From CAZKXX01 sp964556705 (lineage in GTDB: Bacteria > Acidobacteriota > Terriglobia > UBA7540), in NCBI GenBank assembly GCA_964556705.1, contig CAZKXX010000072.1, positions 1 to 20,110 of the forward strand: a stretch of DNA of 20,110 nucleotides, read 5' to 3'. The notes under the pieces were generated by a model. That model worked only from the letters and a program-made list of their open reading frames with translations, had not been told where the DNA came from and made no database searches. Position numbers and translations under genes: made by a program. This document shows positions 7,067 through 14,230 of this stretch, one piece after another; position 1 is the first letter of the stretch, and the number at the start of each line of letters is the position of its first letter.

Positions 7067-9391
7067 TTAAGCCGCCTTCCCCTTTCTCATCGCCTTCCAG
7101 ATTTTCTCCGGCTTGAGCGGCATGTCGAGGTGGCGCACGCCGAAGGGCCGGAGAGCGTCCACGACGGCGTTGACGAAGGCGGGCGTCGAGCCGATCGTGC
7201 CGGCCTCGCCCACGCCCTTTACGCCCAGCGGATTCACCGGCGTCGGGGTCTCCGTGCCGGCCGTCTCGACCCAGGGGAGCGAAATCGATTTGGGCATCGC
7301 ATATTCCATCAGCTCGCCGGTGATGAGCTGGCCGTTTTCGTCGTACACGTGCTCCTCCCACAGCGCCTGCCCCGCTCCCTGCGCGATGCCGCCCAGAATC
7401 TGGCCTTCCACGAGCATCGGATTGAGAATCCGCCCCACGTCATCCACGGCGAAGTAGTCGCGTGGATGAATTTCGCCCGTCTCCGCGTCCACCTCGACGA
7501 CCGCGAGGTGCGCGCCGAAGGGATAGGTGTAGTTTGACGGCTCGAAGACGTACTGCTCGGTCAGGCCCGGCTCGATGCCCGGGGGAAGCTGCCGCGCGAA
7601 GTAGGCCTCAGCGACCACATCACCAAACGCGATGCTTTTCGCGCCGTCCTTCGTCTGAATCTTTCCTTCCTCAAAAACCAGCTCGCCCAGCTTCACCTCC
7701 AGCTTGTGCGCGGCGATGCGCGCCATTTTTTTCTTGAGCTTCTGGCACGCCTCGTAGATGGCTGTGCCTCCCACGGCCGTCGTGCGGCTTCCGAAAGTGC
7801 CGATGCCCATCGGCACCTGCAACGTATCACCGTGAAAGACGGTGATGTCGTCATAGGAGACGCCGAGTTCATCGGCGACGATCTGGGCGAAGGTTGTTTC
7901 CTCGCCCTGGCCGTGCGGCGAGGTGCCGGAGAGGACGGTCACCGTGCCCGTGGGGTCAATCTTCACCCAGCCGGCTTCCCATCCCCCCGCGGGCATGCGG
8001 CTGGAAGGGCCCATGGCGCAGATTTCGACGTAGGCGGAAAGGCCCAGGCCAAGGTAGCGGCCTTTTTTCCGGAGTTTCTCCTGTTCCTTGCGCAGCCTCG
8101 CGTAACCGGAAATTTTGAGCAGCTTCTTCAGCGGCTTCTCGTAGTTGCCCGTGTCGTACGTGACGCCGGTCGCAAGCGTCAGGGGAAAGTCCTTCGGCGA
8201 CGGAAAATTCTTCCGGCGGACGTCCGCCGGGTCGAGGCCCAGCTCCGCCGCCACCAGGTCCATGCCGCGTTCGATGATGTAGGTAGCTTCAGGGCGCCCC
8301 GCGCCGCGGTAGGCGTCGGTGGCCATCTTGTTGGTGAAAACGCCGACCGTCTCAACCGAAACGGCGGGGATCTTGTACGCGCCCAGAATCATCAGCGCCG
8401 TCAGGGTGGGGATCGCCGGCGTGAGGAGCTGATGGTACGCGCCGAGGTCGGCGATGACGCGGCACTTGAGAGCCACAACCGTGCCGTCGGGTTTTGTGTA
8501 GATTTCCAGATCGTTAATCTGGTCGCGGCCGTGGATGGTGGCTTGCATGTTCTCGCGGCGGGTTTCAATCCATTTCACCGGCCGGCCGAGTTTTTTCGAG
8601 GCGAAGGCGGCGACCCCTTCTTCGGCATAAACGTTGAGCTTCGAGCCGAAGCCGCCGCCCACTTCCGGCGCGATGACGCGGCAGCGCGCTTCATCCACCT
8701 TGGCCATCAGCGCGATCTGGGTCTTCAAGATGTGGGGGATTTGCGTGGACGACCACAGCGTCAGCGTGTCTTCGCCCGGCGAGTAGCGGGCAATCGCGCC
8801 GCGCGTCTCCATCGAGACGGGCGCCAGCCGCTGGTTGAGCAGCCGCTGCCTGATGACCTTGAGAGACGGGTCCGCTTCGACGGCCTTCCAGTCGCCGCTT
8901 TCGAGACGGGCCACAAAGGCGACGTTGTCTCCGAACTGCTCGTGGACGCGCGGTGAGTCCGCGGCAAGCGCCTTCTCCGCGTCGGTCACCGCCGGCAGGG
9001 GCTCGTACTCGACTTCGACGGCCTCCACGGCATCGCGGGCGATGTAGCGGTCCGTCGCGATCACGGCGGCAATCGGCTGGCCGACGTAGCAAACCTTGTC
9101 AACCGCGAGGCAGTGGTTCTCGGGGACTTTCAGACCTTCCATTCCCGCCGCGCAGGGGACCATACCCAGCTTGCCTTTCACGTCCGCGCCGGCCAGCACG
9201 TCCACCACGCCGGGCAGGGCGAGCGCCGCGGCCGCGTTCACCGACTTCAACCGCGCGTGCGCGTGGAGACTGCGCACGAAGGCCATGTGCAGCATCCCGT
9301 CGAGCTTGATATCGTCCACGTAGTGGGCGCGGCCCTGAATCAGCCGGGCGTCTTCCTTGCGCTTGACGCGTTCGCCGACTAGCTTCGGCAT
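7067..9391 (-). CDS. coxL: CoxL-like molybdopterin-binding large subunit (form II type)
   Basis: 774 residues. The N-terminal hammerhead domain (GERVKRKEDARLIQGRAHYVDD) is followed by the Moco-binding GGGFGSK (245-251), the active-site loop AYRGAGR (360-366) and, near the C-terminus, KGVGEAG with the catalytic Glu. Form I CO dehydrogenases carry AYxCSFR at the loop; AYRGAGR marks form II, whose physiological substrate is often unproven. The gene order coxS-coxL-coxM is also the form II order. The enzyme would be a cytoplasmic SLM heterotrimer. The ATG at 9391 has GAGGTG upstream. The maturation genes coxD, coxE and coxF are not seen here. Confidence 0.94.
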   Translation of the reverse strand: MPKLVGERVKRKEDARLIQGRAHYVDDIKLDGMLHMAFVRSLHAHARLKSVNAAAALALPGVVDVLAGADVKGKLGMVPCAAGMEGLKVPENHCLAVDKVCYVGQPIAAVIATDRYIARDAVEAVEVEYEPLPAVTDAEKALAADSPRVHEQFGDNVAFVARLESGDWKAVEADPSLKVIRQRLLNQRLAPVSMETRGAIARYSPGEDTLTLWSSTQIPHILKTQIALMAKVDEARCRVIAPEVGGGFGSKLNVYAEEGVAAFASKKLGRPVKWIETRRENMQATIHGRDQINDLEIYTKPDGTVVALKCRVIADLGAYHQLLTPAIPTLTALMILGAYKIPAVSVETVGVFTNKMATDAYRGAGRPEATYIIERGMDLVAAELGLDPADVRRKNFPSPKDFPLTLATGVTYDTGNYEKPLKKLLKISGYARLRKEQEKLRKKGRYLGLGLSAYVEICAMGPSSRMPAGGWEAGWVKIDPTGTVTVLSGTSPHGQGEETTFAQIVADELGVSYDDITVFHGDTLQVPMGIGTFGSRTTAVGGTAIYEACQKLKKKMARIAAHKLEVKLGELVFEEGKIQTKDGAKSIAFGDVVAEAYFARQLPPGIEPGLTEQYVFEPSNYTYPFGAHLAVVEVDAETGEIHPRDYFAVDDVGRILNPMLVEGQILGGIAQGAGQALWEEHVYDENGQLITGELMEYAMPKSISLPWVETAGTETPTPVNPLGVKGVGEAGTIGSTPAFVNAVVDALRPFGVRHLDMPLKPEKIWKAMRKGKAA

Positions 9392-9448
9392 TTCGGTTCA
9401 CCTCACAATGAAACGTTCACGGGGACGGCTGTTTTCCAACGTCAACTC

Positions 9449-9519
9449 GAAGTGACGAGTGACCAGCAATCAAAGCCAGCGACCCCGGGCTCGTCCCTCG
9501 CCACTTGTCACTGTCCTTG
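9449..9519. repeat. Heptanucleotide repeat arrays H4, inverted pair
   Basis: An array of agtga-type 7-mers (9449-9483) is followed by a second array (9492-9519) that is largely its reverse complement (9451-9464 against 9499-9512, 11 of 14 matching). The second array contains the coxS stop codon (9508-9510). Confidence 0.65.
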
Positions 9520-9975
9520 CATCTTTCTCGCCGCGCTTTCCACCGCCTTGATGATGTTCTGATAGCCGGTGCAGCGGCAGAGATTCCCCTCCAGCCCCTT
9601 GCGGATTTCTTCCCGCGTCGGCAGCGAATTCCGGCAGAGAAGCTCGTGCGCGGCGAGAATCATGCCCGGAGTGCAGAACCCGCACTGGAGGCCGTGCTCT
9701 TCCCAAAAGGTTTCCTGCAAGGGATGGAGCTTTCCTTCCGGCGCGAGGCCTTCAATGGTGAGCAATTCGGCGCCGTCGGCCTGCACGGCGAACTGCGTGC
9801 ACGATTTCACGGCCTGGCCGTTCACGAGCACCGTGCAGGCGCCGCAAAGCGAACTCTCGCACCCGATGTGCGTACCCGTCAGACCCGCCACCTCGCGCAG
9901 GTAATGGACCAGCAGCAGGCGCGGCTCAACGTCGTCTTCGCGCCAGCGTCCGTTGATTTTGACGCGGATTTTCAC
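9508..9975 (-). CDS. coxS: CoxS-like [2Fe-2S] subunit of a molybdenum hydroxylase
   Basis: A 155-residue small subunit with both iron-sulfur sites: the plant-ferredoxin-type C39, C44, C47 and C59 (GCESSLCGAC...SC) and the helical C98, C101, C133 and C135 (QCGFC...CRC). It transfers electrons from the Moco in CoxL to FAD in CoxM. The start is the GTG at 9975, with AAGGAG six bases upstream and a normal start MKIRVKINGRW; a longer frame to 10050 has no family similarity. It is first in the operon, with a strong promoter upstream. Confidence 0.94.
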   Translation of the reverse strand: MKIRVKINGRWREDDVEPRLLLVHYLREVAGLTGTHIGCESSLCGACTVLVNGQAVKSCTQFAVQADGAELLTIEGLAPEGKLHPLQETFWEEHGLQCGFCTPGMILAAHELLCRNSLPTREEIRKGLEGNLCRCTGYQNIIKAVESAARKMQGQ

Positions 9976-10085
9976 GTGCGGCTCCTTTCCCCGAGAAGGG
10001 TCGGGCGCGCGCCTGAACAGCCGACAGCGCCTGCGCACGGCGGGAGTCAAGTCACCCAGAGAGTTTGCAGCCCGGACGAGGGCTA

Positions 10086-10114
10086 GATATACGACCGCGC
10101 GGAAACGTTGTCAA
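10086..10114 (-). promoter_or_regulatory. Promoter of the coxSLM operon
   Basis: A consensus TTGACA (10114-10109), a 17-base spacer, then TATATC (10091-10086). It implies a leader of roughly 105 bases before the coxS start. I recognise no riboswitch in the leader. Confidence 0.68.
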
Positions 10115-10296
10115 CCGAAAGCGCGCGGAGGCGCAGCGAAAAGCAATGAGCGTCCTCGCTTTCGCGGGGACGACGGATTCGAGCAATGCAGCGGGACGCC
10201 CGGAGGCGGCGACGAGATAATCCGTCCTCGCGGCGGAATCTCGCGCTTTCGCGCGGGGGCGACAGTTGCAGGGTGAGAGATGAAACCCGCTGGCGA
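10115..10296. repeat. Intergenic stretch with two GAAA-loop hairpins
   Basis: This is the rest of the ~320-base gap between coxS and the hypothetical gene. On the minus strand it holds CGTCCCCGC-GAAA-GCGAGGACG (10172-10151; nine pairs, one a wobble) and a shorter CGCGC-GAAA-GCGCG (10255-10242). Both loops are GNRA tetraloops. Neither is followed by a T-tract, so intrinsic termination is uncertain. The longer one resembles dispersed 'CCCGCGAAAGCGGG'-type bacterial repeats. No gene is seen. Confidence 0.6.
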
Positions 10297-10749
10297 TCAG
10301 CCGGATTCTTTCTTCGAGCGTTCCGGCTTCGGCTGAAGGACCGCTTCGAGGGCTCCGGGAGCTTTCGCGGCCAGCCACTTCTCGTATTTGGCGGCGAGCG
10401 TTTCCAGTCCGGCCCACATCGGGTACTTCCACTTCTCGCGGGCGCGCGCGGTGAGCGGCTTGAGCTTCAGCCAGACGAAATAGAACTCGCTGGTGTTCTC
10501 AAAGAAGAAGTCCTCTTTGATGAGGCCATGATTGACGATGGACGCCGCCATCTCCCAGTAAGTTGTGACCATGCGGAAGTAGGCGTTTTCTTCGGTGCCG
10601 CGCGGGAAGCGCCGGTCAAAATCTTCGGCCGACTCCGCCTGAAAATCGTTCAGGAACCACTCGCGGGCCTGACGGAGGCGGGCCTCGCGCCGCAGGTCGT
10701 AGAGACGAAGCAGAAGCTCGGCGTCATGGTGGTCGGGGTGCTCCCGCAT
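10297..10749 (-). CDS. Hypothetical protein, 150 residues
   Basis: I do not recognise the family. The protein is soluble, mostly helical and rich in charged and aromatic residues, with no signal peptide or membrane segment (MREHPDHHDAELLLRLYDLRREARLRQ..., then many W/Y/F such as FYFVWLKLKPL and a Lys-rich end). GGAGG lies five bases before the ATG. It starts 22 bases after the stop of the cyclase/kinase gene in the same direction, so the two are probably co-transcribed and could be functionally linked. The codon pattern and ribosome site support a real gene. Confidence 0.75.
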   Translation of the reverse strand: MREHPDHHDAELLLRLYDLRREARLRQAREWFLNDFQAESAEDFDRRFPRGTEENAYFRMVTTYWEMAASIVNHGLIKEDFFFENTSEFYFVWLKLKPLTARAREKWKYPMWAGLETLAAKYEKWLAAKAPGALEAVLQPKPERSKKESG

Positions 10750-10771
10750 GGACTCCTCCGGGATGAAGAAA

Positions 10772-12715
10772 TTAATTGGCGGGTGTTGGGGACATGGGAA
10801 TCGGCGTCGAGGAAACGGGCCGGCCGTAGCGGACGGCCTCGAGGTCCGAGGCCACGTCGCCCGCTGACTGGTAGCGCTTGGCGGGGTCTTTCGCCAGGCA
10901 GCGCCCCAGGATCACCTCGACTCCCGGCGGAACGTTCGCGTTCAGTTCGCGTGGGGATTCGGGGTTCGCGTGGACGACTTTGTAGGCGACTTCGGTGATG
11001 GCGCTCCCCGTAAACGGACGCCGGCCGGTCACCATCCAGTACAGCATCACACCGAAAGCGAAGATATCGCTGCGGGAGTCGGCGCCTTTGCCGGTAATCT
11101 GTTCGGGCGCCATGAAGGCGGGCGTGCCGACCATCAGGCCCGTCTGCGTCATCTGCGTGCCCGACATCTTGGCAATTCCGAAGTCGGCGATCTTGGCCTT
11201 GCCTTCCGGCGTCACCAGGATGTTCGCCGGCTTGATGTCGCGGTGAATCACGTTCCGCTTGTGCGCGTAATCGAGCGCGTCGGCTACCTGCCAGGCGATA
11301 TTGAGCGTCTGTTTCAGGTCCATCAGTTGAGGCGGCCCGCCCGCCTTGGGCGGAGCGAGCAGGCGGTCGAGCGTCTGTCCCTCGACGAACTCCATGACGA
11401 GGTAGGGCTGCCCCGCCCCGTCTTCGCTCACGTCGTAAATCGTCACGATGCCGGGATGAGACATCTGGCCGGCAGTCTGCGCTTCGCGGTAGAAACGCTG
11501 CTTGTATTCTTCCAGCTCCTCTTCCGTCTGCGTGCCGGTCAGAATCATCTTGATGGCGACGGTGCGGCCGATTTGGGGGTCTTTGGCCTTGTACACGACG
11601 CCCATCGCGCCCTTGCCGAGTTCGCCCAGGATTTCATACCGCCCGATGCGGTTTGTGGCGGAAGCCGCGGCATTCGCCCGGGGCGCCACCGCCGTCTTCT
11701 CCGGACCCGCCACGGCGGCGCCGGCCGCGACGGCGGCCATGTCAATCGGCTCCCGGCCCCACTCGTACACCTTATAGCCGTCCACCGAGCGCTCGAGGGG
11801 AATAAACCCATCGGTCTCCTTGAGCCGGTTGAACACCGGCTCGCCGAGCCACAGGGCGTTTGTGCGGCAGTGCTTCTGCATGTGGCCGGCCACATCGATG
11901 GTGTGGTCCGCAATCTTCTCGAGCTTCGAGTCTTCGAAAATCGCCACTTCGCCTTCATTGATGCCGCAGCGGACGCGGAACGGCGTGCGCAGCTTGTTCT
12001 GCCGGCGGTTGAAATTCGGCAGGGCCTCCAGGATGCGCTGCGCCGCGGCAACGGCCAGGTCGAGCTGAAGGAAGCAGACCATCACGCCGTCCGGCGTCCA
12101 GGCTGTTTTCCACGCGCCGTGTTTATCAAAGACCTCGCGCAGCATTTCCTCGTAAGCCTGGAAGGAAGCGGCAATGGCGGTCGCCTCTTCGTTGTTCTTC
12201 ATCTCCGTCGAGCCGGCGACGTCCACAGAAAGGAAGGCACACCGCTTGCGCCGCGAGGACTTCAGCGCCTGCTCGATGTCGCGGTACTTCTTCAGAAGTT
12301 CTTCGCGGGCCTGCTCGGAATCGGCGGTAATACGGCCTTCCAGCTGCGCCAGGACATCGTCCGAAACCGTCTTGGCGGCCTTCATCCTGCGGCTGACCAC
12401 GCGCAGGACCGTCTGGAACGTGGCGTCCACTCCCAGCTTTCCCAGCCAGATCGTGAACGCCATGACCAGGGGGATGAAGCTCAGGGACTTCGCCGGCCAG
12501 GGCGCGTCCACCCAGGAACCCACTTCCGCGATGAGGGGGTTCGCCCAGTCTTTCAGCGATATGATGAAGCCGAATTCATCCACCTTGGGCGAGTGGGGAA
12601 ATTGCAGGCCGAACATGACGAGGAAAGCGAAGATCACGAGCATCAGCGACCAGCCGATGAGCCGCTGAACAGCCTGCAAGGTTAAAAGGATGATGGACCG
12701 CGCCGAGGTATCCAC
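10772..12715 (-). CDS. Membrane-anchored class III cyclase-like domain fused to a Ser/Thr protein kinase
   Basis: 647 residues. Two membrane segments (~18-38 and ~78-94) are followed by a charged linker helix (120-155), a class III nucleotide cyclase homology domain (~158-320), a short Ala-rich linker and a Hanks-type kinase (~358-630). The kinase looks active: GKGAMG (367-372), K389, HRDIKPAN (491-498), DFG (511-513), APE (536-538). The cyclase domain keeps both metal Asp positions (D165 in SVDVAGST, D209 in TPDG), but the usual NxAAR signature reads DVAGHM (274-279), so the transition-state Asn and Arg are absent. Translation starts at GTG with AGGAG nine bases upstream. A cytoplasmic signalling role at the inner membrane is inferred; the ligand is unknown. 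Confidence 0.92.
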   Translation of the reverse strand: MDTSARSIILLTLQAVQRLIGWSLMLVIFAFLVMFGLQFPHSPKVDEFGFIISLKDWANPLIAEVGSWVDAPWPAKSLSFIPLVMAFTIWLGKLGVDATFQTVLRVVSRRMKAAKTVSDDVLAQLEGRITADSEQAREELLKKYRDIEQALKSSRRKRCAFLSVDVAGSTEMKNNEEATAIAASFQAYEEMLREVFDKHGAWKTAWTPDGVMVCFLQLDLAVAAAQRILEALPNFNRRQNKLRTPFRVRCGINEGEVAIFEDSKLEKIADHTIDVAGHMQKHCRTNALWLGEPVFNRLKETDGFIPLERSVDGYKVYEWGREPIDMAAVAAGAAVAGPEKTAVAPRANAAASATNRIGRYEILGELGKGAMGVVYKAKDPQIGRTVAIKMILTGTQTEEELEEYKQRFYREAQTAGQMSHPGIVTIYDVSEDGAGQPYLVMEFVEGQTLDRLLAPPKAGGPPQLMDLKQTLNIAWQVADALDYAHKRNVIHRDIKPANILVTPEGKAKIADFGIAKMSGTQMTQTGLMVGTPAFMAPEQITGKGADSRSDIFAFGVMLYWMVTGRRPFTGSAITEVAYKVVHANPESPRELNANVPPGVEVILGRCLAKDPAKRYQSAGDVASDLEAVRYGRPVSSTPIPMSPTPAN

Positions 12716-12772
12716 TTCAGGCGCTCCTCAGACGACTTCACACCCTCGATTCGGATGCGCGAGTGATGCTCT

Positions 12773-12832
12773 GGGCTGAAGAAGCCCCTCCCTCAGCCGC
12801 CGCCGCGGGTCTCGACCGCGCTCATCTTACCA
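12773..12832 (-). promoter_or_regulatory. Weak promoter and hairpin upstream of the cyclase/kinase gene
   Basis: The 209-base gap before the kinase gene holds an extended -10 (TGGTAAGAT, minus strand 12832-12824) without a clear -35. Downstream in the leader is a 5-bp hairpin, GGGCT-N5-AGCCC (12773-12787). Both are weak signals. Confidence 0.28.
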
Positions 12833-12924
12833 CACAAGACAGGCGAAAAGTCCACCCCCGCCGCGAAGCAGGGGAAACGGAGCGATGCACAAATTCGGGT
12901 CTTGAACTGTCGCCAGGCGAGGGT

Positions 12925-13614
12925 TCAGACCTTGCGAATCCAGATTCTCGACGTCGTGCTTTTGGCCAGGTGGTGCTTCCGCGGCCCGACGCTCAGCGTC
13001 ATCGTCTCGTCAAAGCTCTTTTCGAGCACGTCGATTTCGGTTCCCGGCCGCACGTGCAACTGGTCCAGAAATTCGAGAAAACCGTAAGCTTCCTCGACCC
13101 GCACGACGCGGACGCGGTCTCCGGGTTCGGCCTGCTCCAGTGGCACGGCGCCCTGGCGGCGCAGCGCCGCCTCGCCTCCGAAAAGCGGGAACCCGTGCGG
13201 GCACGTCCCCTCGGTGCCGAAGTACTCCAGCAGCTTCTTCTCGACGCGCTCGGAAATCGCGTGCTCGAGTTTTTCCGCTTCGGCGTGGACCAGCTTCCAG
13301 TCCATCCCCAGAACTTCGGTGAGCAGCTTTTCGATCAGACGGTGGCGGAGCACCAGGCGCTCGGCCACGCTTCGTCCCTTGGCCGTGAGGCGGATGTGCC
13401 CGTCGCGAGGTTCCATGCGGACGTAGCCGTTGCGCGCCATGCGCTTGAGCGCCGCCGTCACGGCGGGCGGAGTCACGTTGAGCGCCTCGGAGAGGCGCGC
13501 GCCGATGGCTCCGCCGGCTTCCGTCTGCATTTTGTAGATGGCCTTGAGGTAGTCTTCCTGGGAAACACTGGTGGCGTCGGCAAAGCGTGAACGGCGTTTG
13601 AGGTCGCGCTTCAT
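12925..13614 (-). CDS. DtxR/MntR-family metal-dependent transcriptional regulator
   Basis: A 229-residue, full-length DtxR-type protein. It has an N-terminal winged helix (SVSQEDYLKAIYKM, then LSEALNVTPPAVTAALKRMARNGYV, about 16-80), a dimerisation and metal domain with H110, E114 and H118 (VHAEAEKLEHAI) and CPHG (138-141), and a C-terminal SH3/FeoA-like domain (~155-229). Such proteins bind Mn2+ or Fe2+ and repress metal uptake genes; which metal cannot be told from sequence. It begins 52 bases after arsC in the same direction, and no metal transporter is in the window. The start at 13614 has GGTGGAAG just upstream. Confidence 0.92.
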   Translation of the reverse strand: MKRDLKRRSRFADATSVSQEDYLKAIYKMQTEAGGAIGARLSEALNVTPPAVTAALKRMARNGYVRMEPRDGHIRLTAKGRSVAERLVLRHRLIEKLLTEVLGMDWKLVHAEAEKLEHAISERVEKKLLEYFGTEGTCPHGFPLFGGEAALRRQGAVPLEQAEPGDRVRVVRVEEAYGFLEFLDQLHVRPGTEIDVLEKSFDETMTLSVGPRKHHLAKSTTSRIWIRKV

Positions 13615-13666
13615 GCTTCCACCGGGAGCGGCCTCGCGGACCTGCGCGCCGCCCGCCCTTCCCCTT

Positions 13667-14119
13667 TCACCGCGCTTCGGCCGCCCTTTCCTGCTTCAGC
13701 GCCGGCAAGTCCTCGAGCAGCCCGTTTACGTGGCGTTCAATCAGGTCGCGCACGCTGCGAAACGAATCGAGGCTCCCCCCGTACGGGTCCGGGATGTTCC
13801 ACTCCACGACGCGCCCCTTGAAGCCGGGCGGCACCGGGCAGACGATTTCGCAGCCCATGCCGACGATGACGTCCATCTCCTTCATCGGGACGTCCTCCAA
13901 GCCCTTCGACCAATGGCCGTCGAGCTCCACCCCCTTTTCACGCATCACGTCGTGAGTTTCGGCGATGATTCTCCCCAGGGGCGCCGAGCCCGCACTGAAG
14001 GCCTTAACCTTCCCTCCCCCGAGCCGGTTCGCCCACGCCTCCGCCATCTGGCTGCGGCAGGAATTCCCCACGCAGACGAAGAGGACGTTCAACGGCCTCG
14101 AATCGCGCTTTTCGTTCAT
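13667..14119 (-). CDS. arsC: Arsenate reductase ArsC, low-molecular-weight phosphatase fold
   Basis: 150 residues. The phosphatase loop is C16-VGNSC-R22 (CX5R) and the general acid lies in IPDP (D111). The cysteine pair C90/C94 (MGCEIVCP) marks the thioredoxin-coupled arsenate reductase type rather than a plain tyrosine phosphatase. It would reduce arsenate to arsenite in the cytoplasm. The ATG at 14119 gives a normal N-terminus; its ribosome site is unclear (GAGGTGAG is 13 bases away), and an upstream start cannot be excluded. No arsR or arsenite pump is adjacent. Confidence 0.88.
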   Translation of the reverse strand: MNEKRDSRPLNVLFVCVGNSCRSQMAEAWANRLGGGKVKAFSAGSAPLGRIIAETHDVMREKGVELDGHWSKGLEDVPMKEMDVIVGMGCEIVCPVPPGFKGRVVEWNIPDPYGGSLDSFRSVRDLIERHVNGLLEDLPALKQERAAEAR

Positions 14120-14183
14120 GCGGATACGATAACTCACCTCACGGGCGCGGGGGGCACTTTTTTGGGCGCCGGCCTCAAGCCGC

Positions 14184-14212
14184 TTGCATCGCACCTTCCA
14201 AAGGGGTATGAA
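14184..14212 (+). promoter_or_regulatory. Possible promoter of the repeat lipoprotein gene
   Basis: TTGCAT, a 17-base spacer, then TATGAA, ending 18 bases before the ATG. The match to consensus is modest. Confidence 0.33.
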
Positions 14213-14230
14213 CTCTTGCGGGGTATCCCG

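Noticed and set aside
9976..10085. Riboswitch (for example Moco type) in the coxS leader
   Set aside because: The leader length would allow one, but I could not match any conserved riboswitch core by eye.
10970..12685. A long open frame on the plus strand opposite the cyclase/kinase gene
   Set aside because: High-GC codon bias leaves antisense frames open. The translation has no recognisable family, and the opposite strand encodes clear catalytic motifs.
13571..14230. Upstream extension of the repeat lipoprotein frame
   Set aside because: It overlaps arsC on the other strand and would bury the lipoprotein signal peptide that starts at 14231.
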